From assembly GCA_038237805.1 (NCBI GenBank), contig JBBRYI010000002.1:252122-316121 (forward strand): 64,000 nt of DNA, given 5' to 3'. The first letter of the stretch is position 1. Each line of letters opens with the position of its first letter. The position numbers and the translations under genes were made by a program. The notes beneath the pieces were generated by a model. The model saw only the letters and a list, made by a program, of their open reading frames with translations. It did not search any database and was not told the DNA's origin. Source of the DNA: JBBQFI01 sp038237805 (GTDB taxonomy: Bacteria > Verrucomicrobiota > Verrucomicrobiia > Chthoniobacterales > UBA10450). Below, in pieces: positions 24,690 to 33,279 of this stretch.

Positions 24690-25220
24690 TTACAACCCAA
24701 CCGGATGGCGCGCTTCGAAGTGGCGCGGTTCGCGATAACTCAGGCGCCAACGTGGAGCCCAGTGGCGATTCGGTCTGGTTTCGTTCCACTCCGTCGTGTC
24801 AAAACGGAGGCCCGCGATCACAGCAAAGGCGTGCCCATTTCGCGCGTAAATCGTAATCCATTTTCCTTTGCCTCTGCTGCCGTAACAACGAAATTCGTTT
24901 GAGCTAATCGGCGATCGGATTAAGCCCGATGCGCCTAGTAGGTAGGAGACGCTACCCGAGCAATCGTACCCTTTATCAAAAAACGTCTTATGTCCGCCAC
25001 CATAACGATACGGCTTGCGGTGAAGTTGGTTACCCGCCCAGATGGCTCGTTTCACCGCTAATGGCGCGTCCGCCGGCGCGGCGGCCGAACCGAAGAACAA
25101 CAGCGCTCTCGATCCCGGCACTACGGGACCAGACGAGGAAAATGATTCCGTGCCGAGGGTAGGCGCCGCGATTCCGGCGATGGCGACGAGAAATAAAATA
25201 TTACGATAAAGACGGCTCAT
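24690..25220 (-). CDS. NlpC/P60-like cysteine peptidase, exported
   Basis: A 176-residue protein. I place the start at 25220 (MSRLYRNILFLVAIAGIAAP, a signal peptide) instead of the upstream ATG at 25376, which would overlap the divergent gene. The catalytic-type cysteine motif is YDCSGSVSYLLG and a histidine follows in GHAFAVIAG, in the order of NlpC/P60 enzymes that cut cell-wall peptides. It ends with WRLSYREPRHFEARHPVGL, as in exported NlpC-like proteins of actinobacteria and others. It is inserted between two TPM genes. Confidence 0.7.
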   Translation of the reverse strand: MSRLYRNILFLVAIAGIAAPTLGTESFSSSGPVVPGSRALLFFGSAAAPADAPLAVKRAIWAGNQLHRKPYRYGGGHKTFFDKGYDCSGSVSYLLGASGLIRSPISSNEFRCYGSRGKGKWITIYARNGHAFAVIAGLRFDTTEWNETRPNRHWAPRWRLSYREPRHFEARHPVGL

Positions 25221-25340
25221 CGGCTGAGGCGTTGCACATTTATAGCCGAAGACTGGATCGTCAACGCACGAGGCGTGTTCTTCACAATGTTTGCAACTTT
25301 GGCAATACAAAACTTTTGGGAGATGGCATTGTGCTCGCCG

Positions 25341-25778
25341 ATGCGAACGGACGAATTTCTGGGCAAGCTTGATCATGATCGCATCGTGCGCGCGATCCGT
25401 GAGGCCGAGGAAAATACCTCCGGAGAAATTCGTGTTTTTTTGCAGCGCGGGACCTTAAAGGGCGATGCGCTGGCGGCGGCGCAAAAGCAGTTTCGCAATT
25501 TAGGAATGGAGAAAACGAAAGAGCGCAATGGCGTTCTCATTTTTGTTGCCCCGCGCGCGCGAAAATTTGCCGTCATCGGCGATGACGGCGTCCATCAGAA
25601 GTGCGGCGAAGAATATTGGACGCGTTTGGTTGACTCGATGCGCGAACATTTCCAAAAGGAAGATTTCACCCAGGCGTTGCTGGAAGCGATCGGGCGAACA
25701 GGTGAATTGCTGCGGCAGTATTTTCCGAAACAGGGCGGTGCCAAAAATGAACTTCCGGACGAGATCATCGAAAGCTAA
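25341..25778 (+). CDS. Second TPM-domain protein, without signal peptide
   Basis: A 145-residue soluble protein of TPM type: EAEENTSGEIRVFLQRG, MEKTKERNGVLIFVAPRARKFAVIGDDGVHQKCG. It lacks a signal peptide and membrane segment if started at 25341 (MRTDEF), the start I prefer; an in-frame ATG at 25323 is a weaker choice. It belongs with lemA and the first TPM gene, a trio often found together. Confidence 0.8.
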   Translation: MRTDEFLGKLDHDRIVRAIREAEENTSGEIRVFLQRGTLKGDALAAAQKQFRNLGMEKTKERNGVLIFVAPRARKFAVIGDDGVHQKCGEEYWTRLVDSMREHFQKEDFTQALLEAIGRTGELLRQYFPKQGGAKNELPDEIIES

Positions 25779-26004
25779 GGGTCGGAAATCCGCACTTGCA
25801 AATTGAGCGGTTTGGTGTTGATTCCACGTCCCGCAGCGAGTTTTTAAGTTACGCCGTAGGTCCCTGGGTTTACATCGCTTGATGCCTAACCACACTCGCC
25901 AGGGGAAACCCGGCGCAGAAGGAGATACCGGAAAGTAGAAACCGGAAATCGGAGAGCACAGAACCTTTCCGCAATCCGATCTCCGCTTTCCGCTTTTTGA
26001 AAAA

Positions 26005-27051
26005 ATGCCAATCCGTTACGGTCGTTTCGAAATGCCCAAAACGCTCTCAAAGGACGAGAGCACAGCCACTGAAACTTTCGCCAGGTTCACCGCCGAACCA
26101 TTTGAAGCCGGCTACGGCCACACGGTCGGAAATTCGCTTCGGCGCGTGTTGCTTTCTTCGCTCGAAGGCGCGGCCATTACCGCCGTTAAAATCACCGGCG
26201 CACAACATGAATTCGCCACTTTGCCGGGCGTGATGGAAGATGTTACTGACATCGTTCTCAATCTTAAGCGAGTGAAGTTCAAAGCCGCCGACCACGAAGC
26301 GCGCAAACTTTCGCTTTCGGTTAACAAGGAAGGGTCAGTGACGGCCGGCGATATTCAGACCGTACAGGGTTACGACGTGCTGAATCCGAAACAGGTTATT
26401 TGCACGCTGGACAAGAAACATAAGTTCGACGCCGAACTAGAAGTGCGCGTCGGACGCGGTTTCGCCACCGGAGAAGAAAATAAGCGCGCGGATCAGCCGA
26501 TTGGGCTCATTCCGATCGATTCCATTTTTTCACCGGTCACACGCGTAAAATACGCGGTCGAGAATACACGCGTGGGACAGCGCACCGATTACGACAAGCT
26601 CGTCCTCGACGTTTGGACAGATGGCCGATTGACTCCGGACGATGCGTTGCTGCAGGCGTCCGCGATCTTGCGTCACCACCTAGATGTCTTCGTGAACTTC
26701 AACGAGGACGTAATCGAATTCGATGAGACCCCGGCGGGCGTGAGCGAGGAAAATATGAAGCTGAAGAAGCTTCTCAATATGAGTGTGAACGAAATCGAGC
26801 TGAGTGTGCGCGCGGCGAATTGCCTGAACAACGCGAACATCACAACGGTGGGGCAGCTTGCGCAAAAGACGGAAGCGGAAATGCTGAAGTATCGTAACTT
26901 CGGCAAGAAATCGCTGAACGAAATCAAGGACAAGCTTCAGCAGTTGAACCTGGGATTGGGAATGAAGTTCGATGCGGGTCTGGTGGAAATACCCGGTGCT
27001 GGAGTTGAAGGCGCGGGCGCGAACGGGGCGGCGGCAGTCGGTCCGGAATAA
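26005..27051 (+). CDS. rpoA: DNA-directed RNA polymerase alpha subunit
   Basis: A 348-residue alpha subunit. The N-terminal dimerisation domain shows EPFEAGYGHTVGNSLRRVLLSSLEGAAITAVKI; the C-terminal DNA-binding domain shows LSVRAANCLNNANITTVGQLAQKTEAEML and NFGKKSLNEIK. It is slightly long through an alanine/glycine tail. No clear ribosome-binding site precedes the ATG. It is followed 35 bp later by rplQ; the usual upstream ribosomal genes (rpsM-rpsK-rpsD) are absent, so the alpha operon is split here. Confidence 0.97.
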   Translation: MPIRYGRFEMPKTLSKDESTATETFARFTAEPFEAGYGHTVGNSLRRVLLSSLEGAAITAVKITGAQHEFATLPGVMEDVTDIVLNLKRVKFKAADHEARKLSLSVNKEGSVTAGDIQTVQGYDVLNPKQVICTLDKKHKFDAELEVRVGRGFATGEENKRADQPIGLIPIDSIFSPVTRVKYAVENTRVGQRTDYDKLVLDVWTDGRLTPDDALLQASAILRHHLDVFVNFNEDVIEFDETPAGVSEENMKLKKLLNMSVNEIELSVRAANCLNNANITTVGQLAQKTEAEMLKYRNFGKKSLNEIKDKLQQLNLGLGMKFDAGLVEIPGAGVEGAGANGAAAVGPE

Positions 27052-27086
27052 TTCGTCAGGCAAAACAACCGCTCGTAAATGAAGTC

Positions 27087-27563
27087 ATGAGACATCAAAA
27101 GAAAACCGTCAAACTGGGACTAACCGCGGCGCATCGCAAAGCGCTCCTGGCCAATCAGGTTTGCAGTTTAATTCAGCATCAGCGCATCAAGACGACGCTG
27201 GCGAAAGCTAAAGCTGTTCGTCCGCTTGCGGAAAAAATGGTCACGCTCGGGAAGAAGAATTCTCTCCACGCGCGACGCACTGCTCTCGCGGTGCTGCGGC
27301 AGAAAGATGCCGTGCAAAAACTTTTCGCCGACATCGCGCCGCGCAGCGCCGAGCGCAAGGGTGGATACACCCGGATTATCAAGCTCGGTGAACGCAAGAG
27401 TGACGCCGCACGCGTTGCCTTCATCGAGTGGGTCGACGCGCCCGAAGCCGTGTCCGAAATCGCAACCGATGACGCCGACAAAAAGCGCAAGCCTGCCAAA
27501 GCGGAAGCGGAGCCGAAATCCGCGCGCAAATCGAAGAAGAGCGAAGAGCCGGACACGAAATAA
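27087..27563 (+). CDS. rplQ: 50S ribosomal protein L17
   Basis: A 158-residue protein. The first 115 residues are canonical L17 (MRHQKKTVKLGLTAAHRKALLANQ ... GYTRIIKLGERKSDAA); the last 40 are a charged lysine/alanine-rich extension not found in Escherichia coli L17. It lies directly behind rpoA. Two TCGTTAGGC motifs in direct orientation (27566 and 27599) follow the stop. Confidence 0.96.
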   Translation: MRHQKKTVKLGLTAAHRKALLANQVCSLIQHQRIKTTLAKAKAVRPLAEKMVTLGKKNSLHARRTALAVLRQKDAVQKLFADIAPRSAERKGGYTRIIKLGERKSDAARVAFIEWVDAPEAVSEIATDDADKKRKPAKAEAEPKSARKSKKSEEPDTK

Positions 27564-27738
27564 CTCGTTAGGCAACAATTTGTTTTCGCGCGTTGATTCG
27601 TTAGGCGCGACGCGATGAAGGGTGTCCCAAAACCGGAACATCCGATTCCCGAACGCGAAACGAATGGGTAGTCTGTGCAAATTCCGTTCGCTCGCTAAGA
27701 AACAGCCTTCCAGCCGCTTATAACTCAATCTCTCGAGG

Positions 27739-27754
27739 TGGCACGGCGAGTGCA
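27739..27754 (+). promoter_or_regulatory. Candidate sigma-54 promoter
   Basis: TGGCACGGCGAGTGCA matches the -24/-12 consensus (TGGCACG-N4-TTGCW) at every key position except one T, with the invariant GG and GC at exact spacing. It lies 17-33 bp upstream of the small membrane protein at 27772. An NtrC-type activator is encoded 10 kb upstream, but no link is shown. Confidence 0.55.
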
Positions 27755-27771
27755 TAAGAGATGTGCACCTT

Positions 27772-28056
27772 ATGAATACTACGTGCATGAACCCAAGAGT
27801 TTTTGGAACCGATGACCGCGAAGATGAAGCAGCTTCGCACGAATCAACTTACGCGCTTCTGGTGCGCTCGGAAGAGAAGGAAAGAACTTTACTGGAGACA
27901 GTGGTTTATTTTTTGGTTGTTCTGAGTGCGATCGCCGCGATTTGGCAATTCGTAAAGCAACCGATTGCGTTGCCGCTCGAGGCCGTCACAACAATTACGG
28001 ATGTAACGCGGATCAGCGCGAGACCAGTTCACCAGCTGACAAACGTCCGCGGTTAA
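27772..28056 (+). CDS. Small single-span membrane protein, unknown
   Basis: About 94 residues: an acidic N-terminal part (TDDREDEAASHESTYALLVRSEEKE), one clear membrane helix (TLLETVVYFLVVLSAIAAIWQF) and a polar C-terminal tail. No signal peptide; the topology suggests cytoplasmic N-terminus. ATG 27772 or 27787 could be the start; neither has a good ribosome-binding site. It follows the candidate sigma-54 promoter and faces the copper-amine-oxidase-like gene tail to tail. I do not recognise the family. Confidence 0.5.
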   Translation: MNTTCMNPRVFGTDDREDEAASHESTYALLVRSEEKERTLLETVVYFLVVLSAIAAIWQFVKQPIALPLEAVTTITDVTRISARPVHQLTNVRG

Positions 28057-28069
28057 GACCGAGGCTTCG

Positions 28070-29881
28070 CTACCAGTTTTCCGGAGTTAAATCCGGCCCG
28101 ACCACATGATCTCCGCTGAGGACCTGAGGCTGGGGTGCGATCCCGTTGGAGCGAGGTATTGCATCCGCCGAGCTATCCGGCGTGTGGTGGAATGAAGCAT
28201 GATACCAGATGACCGAATCCTGATCGACCAGGGACTCGTTCGTTAGAAACTGATCGAGATTAGCCTCGGTATTCGTATTGTTGAACGGATTTCTGCCGTC
28301 ATCAATCTCGGCCTGCAGATTGGTTGCTCCCGTTTTGTAATGGAGAAACCACATGTCGCCGCCGGCATAGGCATCGGCTTCGCCGTCATTTGCGCCTGGA
28401 GTAAAGACATAACTGCGGGCGCCACCCTTGATGCGATAGCGGTGCATCAAATTCCCTGTTCGAAAAATTTTCTTTTCGGTTGGGATCAAACCGGTTGGGC
28501 GCAGGAAATCTGGCTGACTGGAAGAAACTGACTTGTTAGGCAGCTCGTAAATTGAGTTAGCGGTCCCGTTCACGTCGAAGTCAAAACGGTAGAACATGTG
28601 ATGATCGTGGACCTGACACGTGCAGGCGTTGACGATTGCGCCAAAACCGAAACGCGGCCGAATCGTTCCATCCGTATCGAAACGCCATTCGCTGATGTAG
28701 CGATACCAACCCGCTTCCATCTCGGAAACGAGCACGACTTCACTGCCCTGCCGGTAGAGCACAACGCCGCGAAAATTTCCCATGTCAGTTCCATTCTCTA
28801 TTTCGGTAGTGGCAGGGCTTGTGCCGCAATCGAGAAAGCCTGGCGTCTGCGAATTCGGGTCTTCGGCTCGGCAGGCCTGAAAAGAACCTTCCTGCCATTG
28901 CCAATCGCGATATGGTCCACACGGGTCGCCCACATATTTGATGTTCAAAATCGGAACGTGCGCGCGCTTCAAAACGGAAATGCCTTTATATTTCACGTCT
29001 CGCAATTCGATCGCCGACGCACGTGTCCCGGATGAAGCCGCCGGACGTATGAAGACCATGTCCCAAAGTGTCGTCGCGCCATCCGTGACCGTAAGTTGAT
29101 ATTGGCCAGACGTGCCGCGTGCGATGGTGGATTGGTTCCCCGCGTCCACGCCACACGCCGAACCTTCCACCCCAGCTTCTCGCGGCGAGCCTTTTGGGTA
29201 ACGCAAAATTGTTTTCTCTGCCAGATTGACACCGACGATTTCGTTTTGGAAACCGTTGCCGTCTTCGCTCGGCATCACGCCGACAAGAATAATGCGCTGT
29301 CGTTGGCGCGATTTCCCCGCAACCTGTTCCCGAACCGGCGGCATCGGATGATATGTCGCCAAATTGCGTGAATTAATTGCCGGACCGAAAAACGAATTTT
29401 GCATGAGCAACGTAATCGCGTCCTGAAATTCCGCGTCATTGGGGAGCGGTTGCAGGCCGCTCTCGATATGGGCAGTCGTATCCGACGGATTAGAAAGCGA
29501 GCCCTCGGCAACAACAGCTCGTTGTTTGGAATAATCGTAGAAAAACGCGCGGAAACGATAGGACGGGGCGGCAAAACGCATTTCGCGCTTGTTCCCACTC
29601 GAATCGATTAACTCGGTGTAGAGATAGCGGTAATTACTACCCTGCAATAACGCGGCGACCGCGAGTTGATTTGGCAGCGAATTATTCAAGCTATCCAGCT
29701 GGCTTTGGCTCGGGCCGACGGGAACAACTTTAACTGCAAGACGTGGCGGGATTGGCGCCTCAATCGGTTTTTCCTTCGCAACCGATTGCTTTTGGAAAAA
29801 AGTTATCGACGCGATCGCGAGAAGAAGAAAACCCAAGCTCGCAATTAGGCGCGTCGGTTTCTTGGAAAATAAGTTGTGCAT
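28070..29881 (-). CDS. Copper amine oxidase-like exported protein
   Basis: A 603-residue protein. The start at 29881 (MHNLFSKK) leads into a membrane anchor or signal (LIASLGFLLLAIASITFF). The C-terminal half matches the copper amine oxidase catalytic domain: a tyrosine in GWYRYISEWRF (about Y393) where the family has the quinone-forming Tyr of NYD(Y/E), copper-site histidines in VHDHHMFYRFDFDVNG (about 425-428), and DSVIWYHASFHHTP near the end supplying the third histidine. The residues around the cofactor tyrosine differ from consensus (W for N, R for D), so activity is uncertain. It is 16 bp downstream of the phosphoesterase gene. Confidence 0.72.
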   Translation of the reverse strand: MHNLFSKKPTRLIASLGFLLLAIASITFFQKQSVAKEKPIEAPIPPRLAVKVVPVGPSQSQLDSLNNSLPNQLAVAALLQGSNYRYLYTELIDSSGNKREMRFAAPSYRFRAFFYDYSKQRAVVAEGSLSNPSDTTAHIESGLQPLPNDAEFQDAITLLMQNSFFGPAINSRNLATYHPMPPVREQVAGKSRQRQRIILVGVMPSEDGNGFQNEIVGVNLAEKTILRYPKGSPREAGVEGSACGVDAGNQSTIARGTSGQYQLTVTDGATTLWDMVFIRPAASSGTRASAIELRDVKYKGISVLKRAHVPILNIKYVGDPCGPYRDWQWQEGSFQACRAEDPNSQTPGFLDCGTSPATTEIENGTDMGNFRGVVLYRQGSEVVLVSEMEAGWYRYISEWRFDTDGTIRPRFGFGAIVNACTCQVHDHHMFYRFDFDVNGTANSIYELPNKSVSSSQPDFLRPTGLIPTEKKIFRTGNLMHRYRIKGGARSYVFTPGANDGEADAYAGGDMWFLHYKTGATNLQAEIDDGRNPFNNTNTEANLDQFLTNESLVDQDSVIWYHASFHHTPDSSADAIPRSNGIAPQPQVLSGDHVVGPDLTPENW

Positions 29882-29897
29882 TGGATTACCCCGCTGC

Positions 29898-30350
29898 TTA
29901 ACGCAGCCTTTCGAGATGCCATTGTAACTTCTTATTGGGTAATACTTCAAGAAAAGCTACGCTCGCCGGCGCACCGCGGTTTGGCCGCGTCACACAACCG
30001 GGATTGAGGAAACGTACGCCGCCAATGACTTCATTGCGAGGCAGATGGGTGTGTCCATGCAGCAAGACGTCGCAATCGTCAGGCGCACGATCTGGCGGAA
30101 TATGTTGTAATCGGAAGCGAAGATCGTTTCGAACCAGGTCCACCACGAGCGGCCACTCGGGATTGCTGTCGCAATTTCCCCTAACCAGTAATACGGGCGG
30201 ACCGAGCGCGCGCAATTCGTCCAGAATGGTTTCTGCGCAAACATCTCCCAGATGCCAGATTTCATCCACGCCATTGGCTAAGAGGTCCAAATTTTCCGGG
30301 AGCCGATTGTGCGTATCCCCGAGAACAAAAATCCGTAAGGCTTGATTCAT
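29898..30350 (-). CDS. YfcE/MJ0936-type metallophosphoesterase
   Basis: A 150-residue calcineurin-like phosphoesterase. All metal-binding motifs are in order: LGDTHN, WHLGDVC, RGNCD, and HGHTHLP. It has no export signal and probably acts on cytoplasmic phosphodiesters. The start at 30350 (MNQALRIF) places the first beta-strand correctly. The stop lies 16 bp before the amine-oxidase-like gene on the same strand, so they are probably co-transcribed. Confidence 0.9.
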   Translation of the reverse strand: MNQALRIFVLGDTHNRLPENLDLLANGVDEIWHLGDVCAETILDELRALGPPVLLVRGNCDSNPEWPLVVDLVRNDLRFRLQHIPPDRAPDDCDVLLHGHTHLPRNEVIGGVRFLNPGCVTRPNRGAPASVAFLEVLPNKKLQWHLERLR

Positions 30351-30363
30351 CGAGTGTGGCGAT

Positions 30364-30441
30364 TCTCGCACAAAGGTCACAACGGTTCACAAAGATGATT
30401 CGATCTTTTCGCTGTGTTCCTTTTGCGTCCTTAGTGCGAGA
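30364..30441. repeat. Inverted repeat in a divergent promoter region
   Basis: TCTCGCACAAAGG (30364-30376) and CCTTAGTGCGAGA (30429-30441) are inverse with one mismatch, enclosing CACAACGG/GTTCACAAAG wording seen in degenerate intergenic repeats. It fills the gap between the phosphoesterase and helicase genes, so any promoter for either gene must lie within it. Confidence 0.45.
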
Positions 30442-30455
30442 GGCTACCTTGCGCG

Positions 30456-31673
30456 GTGTCCTTCAAAGATTTCGGCTTGTCCCCCGAGGTCGTACGCGGA
30501 ACCCAAGCCATGGGTTTCACCGAGCCGACTCCGATTCAGCTACGCGCTTTTCCCATTGTTCTGGCGGGGAAAGATTTGATCGGGACGGCGCAGACCGGCA
30601 CGGGCAAAACCGCGGCGTTTGCACTTCCTATTCTCACGAATCTCGCGACACACGGCGACTTTCGCTGTCTGGTCCTCGAACCGACGCGCGAACTGGCGGC
30701 GCAAGTTGAAACGGCATTTCGTGATTACGGGCGGTTCACAAATCTTCGCGTTTCAGTTGTTCACGGCGGGGTGGGCTACGGAAAACAACGCGAAGACGCA
30801 GAGCGCGGCATGGACATCGTGGCCGCGACGCCTGGCCGGCTCCTCGATCACCTCGAGCAGGGAACGATGACTTTGAAAGCAGTGAGCATTCTCGTGCTCG
30901 ATGAAGTCGATCGTATGCTCGACATGGGTTTTCTGCCCGATGTTCGTCGCATCGTGGAGCAAATATCCACCGATCGTCAGACACTGCTTTTCTCAGCAAC
31001 ACTGCCGCCGGAAATCGAACGCCTCGCTGCTTGGGTCCTGCGTGAGCCGGAGCTTGTGGAAATCGGCGTGCGACGCTCGCCCGCGGAGACGGTCACACAC
31101 GCCGTCTATCCCGTCGCCGCAGAACAAAAGTTCGATCTGCTCATGGCATTGCTCGATCGGACGAATTTCGATAGCGCGCTTATTTTTTCTCGCACCAAGC
31201 ATGGCGCGGATCGCATCGCGCACAAACTGAAGTCGGCGAGACATTCAATCGCGGTTTTGCATTCCAATCGGACGCAGCGCGAACGCGTCGAAGCGCTCGA
31301 GGGTTTCAAGAGTGGGAAATATGAAATCATGGTCGCAACTGATATCGCCGCGCGCGGGATCGACATCGCGGGAGTGAGCCACGTCATCAATTACGACGTG
31401 CCGGAACACCCGGAAGATTACGTGCACCGCATCGGCCGAACCGGTCGTGCGCAGAATGTTGGCGACGCGTTTACTTTGATGAATGGCGAAGAGCTTCCAG
31501 CGTTGCAAGCAATCGAGCGGTTTATTGGGCAGAAGATCCCTCGTCTAAAGCTCGAGAGTTTCCCTTATCTCTACACTGCACTCTTCGAACCGGAACCGGC
31601 GAGTGCAGGCAAGCGCGGAATCGGCGGCGGCCGAACGCATCGCGGCTACTCTTTCGGGCGACGCCGCAGATAA
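30456..31673 (+). CDS. DEAD-box ATP-dependent RNA helicase (RhlE-like)
   Basis: A 405-residue helicase starting at GTG. Motifs in order: Q motif (GFTEPTPIQ), AQTGTGKT, PTREL, TPGR, DEVD in place of DEAD, SAT, then RecA2 motifs ARGIDI and HRIGRTGR. The tail is short, Gly/Arg-rich (GKRGIGGGRTHRGYSFGRRRR), an RNA-binding extension. It would unwind short RNA duplexes in ribosome assembly or RNA decay. Confidence 0.92.
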   Translation: MSFKDFGLSPEVVRGTQAMGFTEPTPIQLRAFPIVLAGKDLIGTAQTGTGKTAAFALPILTNLATHGDFRCLVLEPTRELAAQVETAFRDYGRFTNLRVSVVHGGVGYGKQREDAERGMDIVAATPGRLLDHLEQGTMTLKAVSILVLDEVDRMLDMGFLPDVRRIVEQISTDRQTLLFSATLPPEIERLAAWVLREPELVEIGVRRSPAETVTHAVYPVAAEQKFDLLMALLDRTNFDSALIFSRTKHGADRIAHKLKSARHSIAVLHSNRTQRERVEALEGFKSGKYEIMVATDIAARGIDIAGVSHVINYDVPEHPEDYVHRIGRTGRAQNVGDAFTLMNGEELPALQAIERFIGQKIPRLKLESFPYLYTALFEPEPASAGKRGIGGGRTHRGYSFGRRRR

Positions 31674-31717
31674 TTGGCGCTTGCGACGCACGCCAAGCGG
31701 TCGAAGCTTTCGGAGTT

Positions 31718-32581
31718 ATGGCAACTCCAAACTCCTACGCGCATCCCGAAGCGCTCGTTGAGACCGATTGGCTCGAGCAACACCTCAAAGACGATGGCAT
31801 TCGGATTGTTGAATCGAACGAAGACATTTTACTTTACGACACTGGTCACATTCCAGGTGCGGTGCACATCGACTGGCGCACCGATCTGCAGGACCCAGTG
31901 ATTCGCGATTATATTAAACCGGAAAAATTCGCCGAGCTTTGCCGTCGCAGCGGCACCACGCCGGATACGACCTGCATTTTCTATGGCGACAAAGCGAACT
32001 GGTGGGCCTGTTACGCGCTCTGGGCTTTCCGTTTATTTGGCCACGAGAAAGTGAAAATTCTAAATGGCGGCCGTGACAAATGGAAAGCGGAAGGACGTCC
32101 GATGACACGCGATGTTCCCAAATATCCGGCGACAAATTATCCTGTCCCGAATAAACGTTTCGACAAAGAGATTCGCGCGTTTGCTGATGAAGCTCTCGCG
32201 CAAAGCAACGCTGGCAAGCCGCTGATCGATGTTCGCTCGCCGGGCGAATACAAGGGCGAGGTCACGCATATGCCGGAGTATCCGCAGGAAGGCGTGTTGC
32301 GCGGCGGCCACATTCCGGGCGCGAAAAGTGTGCCGTGGAAAACAGCGACGAAGGATGACGCGACGTTTAAACCAGCCAATGAACTCGCGGAAATTTATCT
32401 CAACCAGTGCGGGTTGAAGCAGGGCACCGACACCGTGGTTTATTGTCGTATCGGCGAACGCTCCAGCCACACCTGGTTCGTTCTCACCTACCTGCTCGGA
32501 TTGGATAACGTGCGCAACTACGATGGTTCGTGGACCGAATGGGGCAATAAGGTCGGCGCACCGATCGAAAAATCAGCGTAA
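31718..32581 (+). CDS. Sulfurtransferase with tandem rhodanese domains
   Basis: A 287-residue protein with two rhodanese domains: an inactive first half (YDTGHIPGAVHIDWRTDLQDP) and an active second half with the cysteine loop CRIGERS (C243). The loop wording CRxGxR fits thiosulfate sulfurtransferases better than mercaptopyruvate sulfurtransferases (CGSGVT). It is followed by sufE after repeat A3, which suggests a shared sulfur-transfer setting. Confidence 0.88.
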   Translation: MATPNSYAHPEALVETDWLEQHLKDDGIRIVESNEDILLYDTGHIPGAVHIDWRTDLQDPVIRDYIKPEKFAELCRRSGTTPDTTCIFYGDKANWWACYALWAFRLFGHEKVKILNGGRDKWKAEGRPMTRDVPKYPATNYPVPNKRFDKEIRAFADEALAQSNAGKPLIDVRSPGEYKGEVTHMPEYPQEGVLRGGHIPGAKSVPWKTATKDDATFKPANELAEIYLNQCGLKQGTDTVVYCRIGERSSHTWFVLTYLLGLDNVRNYDGSWTEWGNKVGAPIEKSA

Positions 32582-32587
32582 CTCGAT

Positions 32588-32663
32588 GTCATGTTGAACG
32601 GAGCGAAGCGAAGTCGAAACATCTCTTATTGGTAAGAGATTCCTTGACTACGCTCGGAATGAC
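32588..32663. repeat. Dispersed palindromic repeat, family A copy 3
   Basis: Left end GTCATGTTGAACGGAGCGAA, inner ATCTCTTATTGGTAAGAGAT perfect stem, right end TACGCTCGGAATGAC. Same outer arms and inner RAGAGAT/ATCTCTY stem as copies 4 and 5. Confidence 0.7.
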
Positions 32664-32696
32664 AAAAGGCAGGGCGCGGGATAAATTGTACCGTCG

Positions 32697-33152
32697 ATGT
32701 ATCCGCCCAAATTAGACAAAATCATTAATCTCTTCGAGTCGCTTCCTGAAGATGAGCGACGCGAAACGCTGGTCTCTTATTCGGACAACGCGAAGAAACA
32801 GGAACCGCGCGAAGGCGAGCAATTCGACCTGCAAGATGTTCGCAAAGACGAAGAGTGTGCGGATACCGTGGGCGTCTACCTGCATGTGGATGAGCAGGGC
32901 AAGTCGCATATACGGATGACGCTCGGCCCGGAGGTGCAAACGCTCACCCGAGCAATGACCGCGATTCTTTGCAAAGGTTTGGAAGGCGCTACCCCGCAGG
33001 AAATTCTCGATCTCCCAGCCGACTTCGTTACGCGCATCGTCGGTTCCGAACTCGTGCGCGTCCGAAGCCAGACGACATACTACGTGCTGACACGCATCAA
33101 AGGTATCTGCAAGGTTTACCTCGATAGGCAACGCATGGCGGATGTTGCCTAA
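32697..33152 (+). CDS. sufE: SufE-type cysteine desulfuration protein
   Basis: A 151-residue protein that accepts sulfur from the cysteine desulfurase SufS for iron-sulfur cluster assembly. The acceptor cysteine is C54 (KDEECADTVGVYL), matching C51 of E. coli SufE, and the C-terminal SELVRVRSQTTYYVLTRIKGI segment is typical. sufS and sufBCD are not in the window; the nearest sulfur gene is the upstream rhodanese. Confidence 0.85.
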   Translation: MYPPKLDKIINLFESLPEDERRETLVSYSDNAKKQEPREGEQFDLQDVRKDEECADTVGVYLHVDEQGKSHIRMTLGPEVQTLTRAMTAILCKGLEGATPQEILDLPADFVTRIVGSELVRVRSQTTYYVLTRIKGICKVYLDRQRMADVA

Positions 33153-33279
33153 CAAATCGTAGTATAATTAAATTTAAGGCTCTTGCGCGTCGTCGATCTA
33201 TTTGTGAGGCACGTCTAGAAGAGATCGAAGTTTAACAGGTGACGTTCGAGTTATTTCGACTACGCTCCCCGCTGCGCAA

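Noticed and set aside
27566..27606. Two TCGTTAGGC copies behind rplQ as arms of a terminator
   Set aside because: They are in direct, not inverted, orientation and cannot pair with each other; no T run follows.
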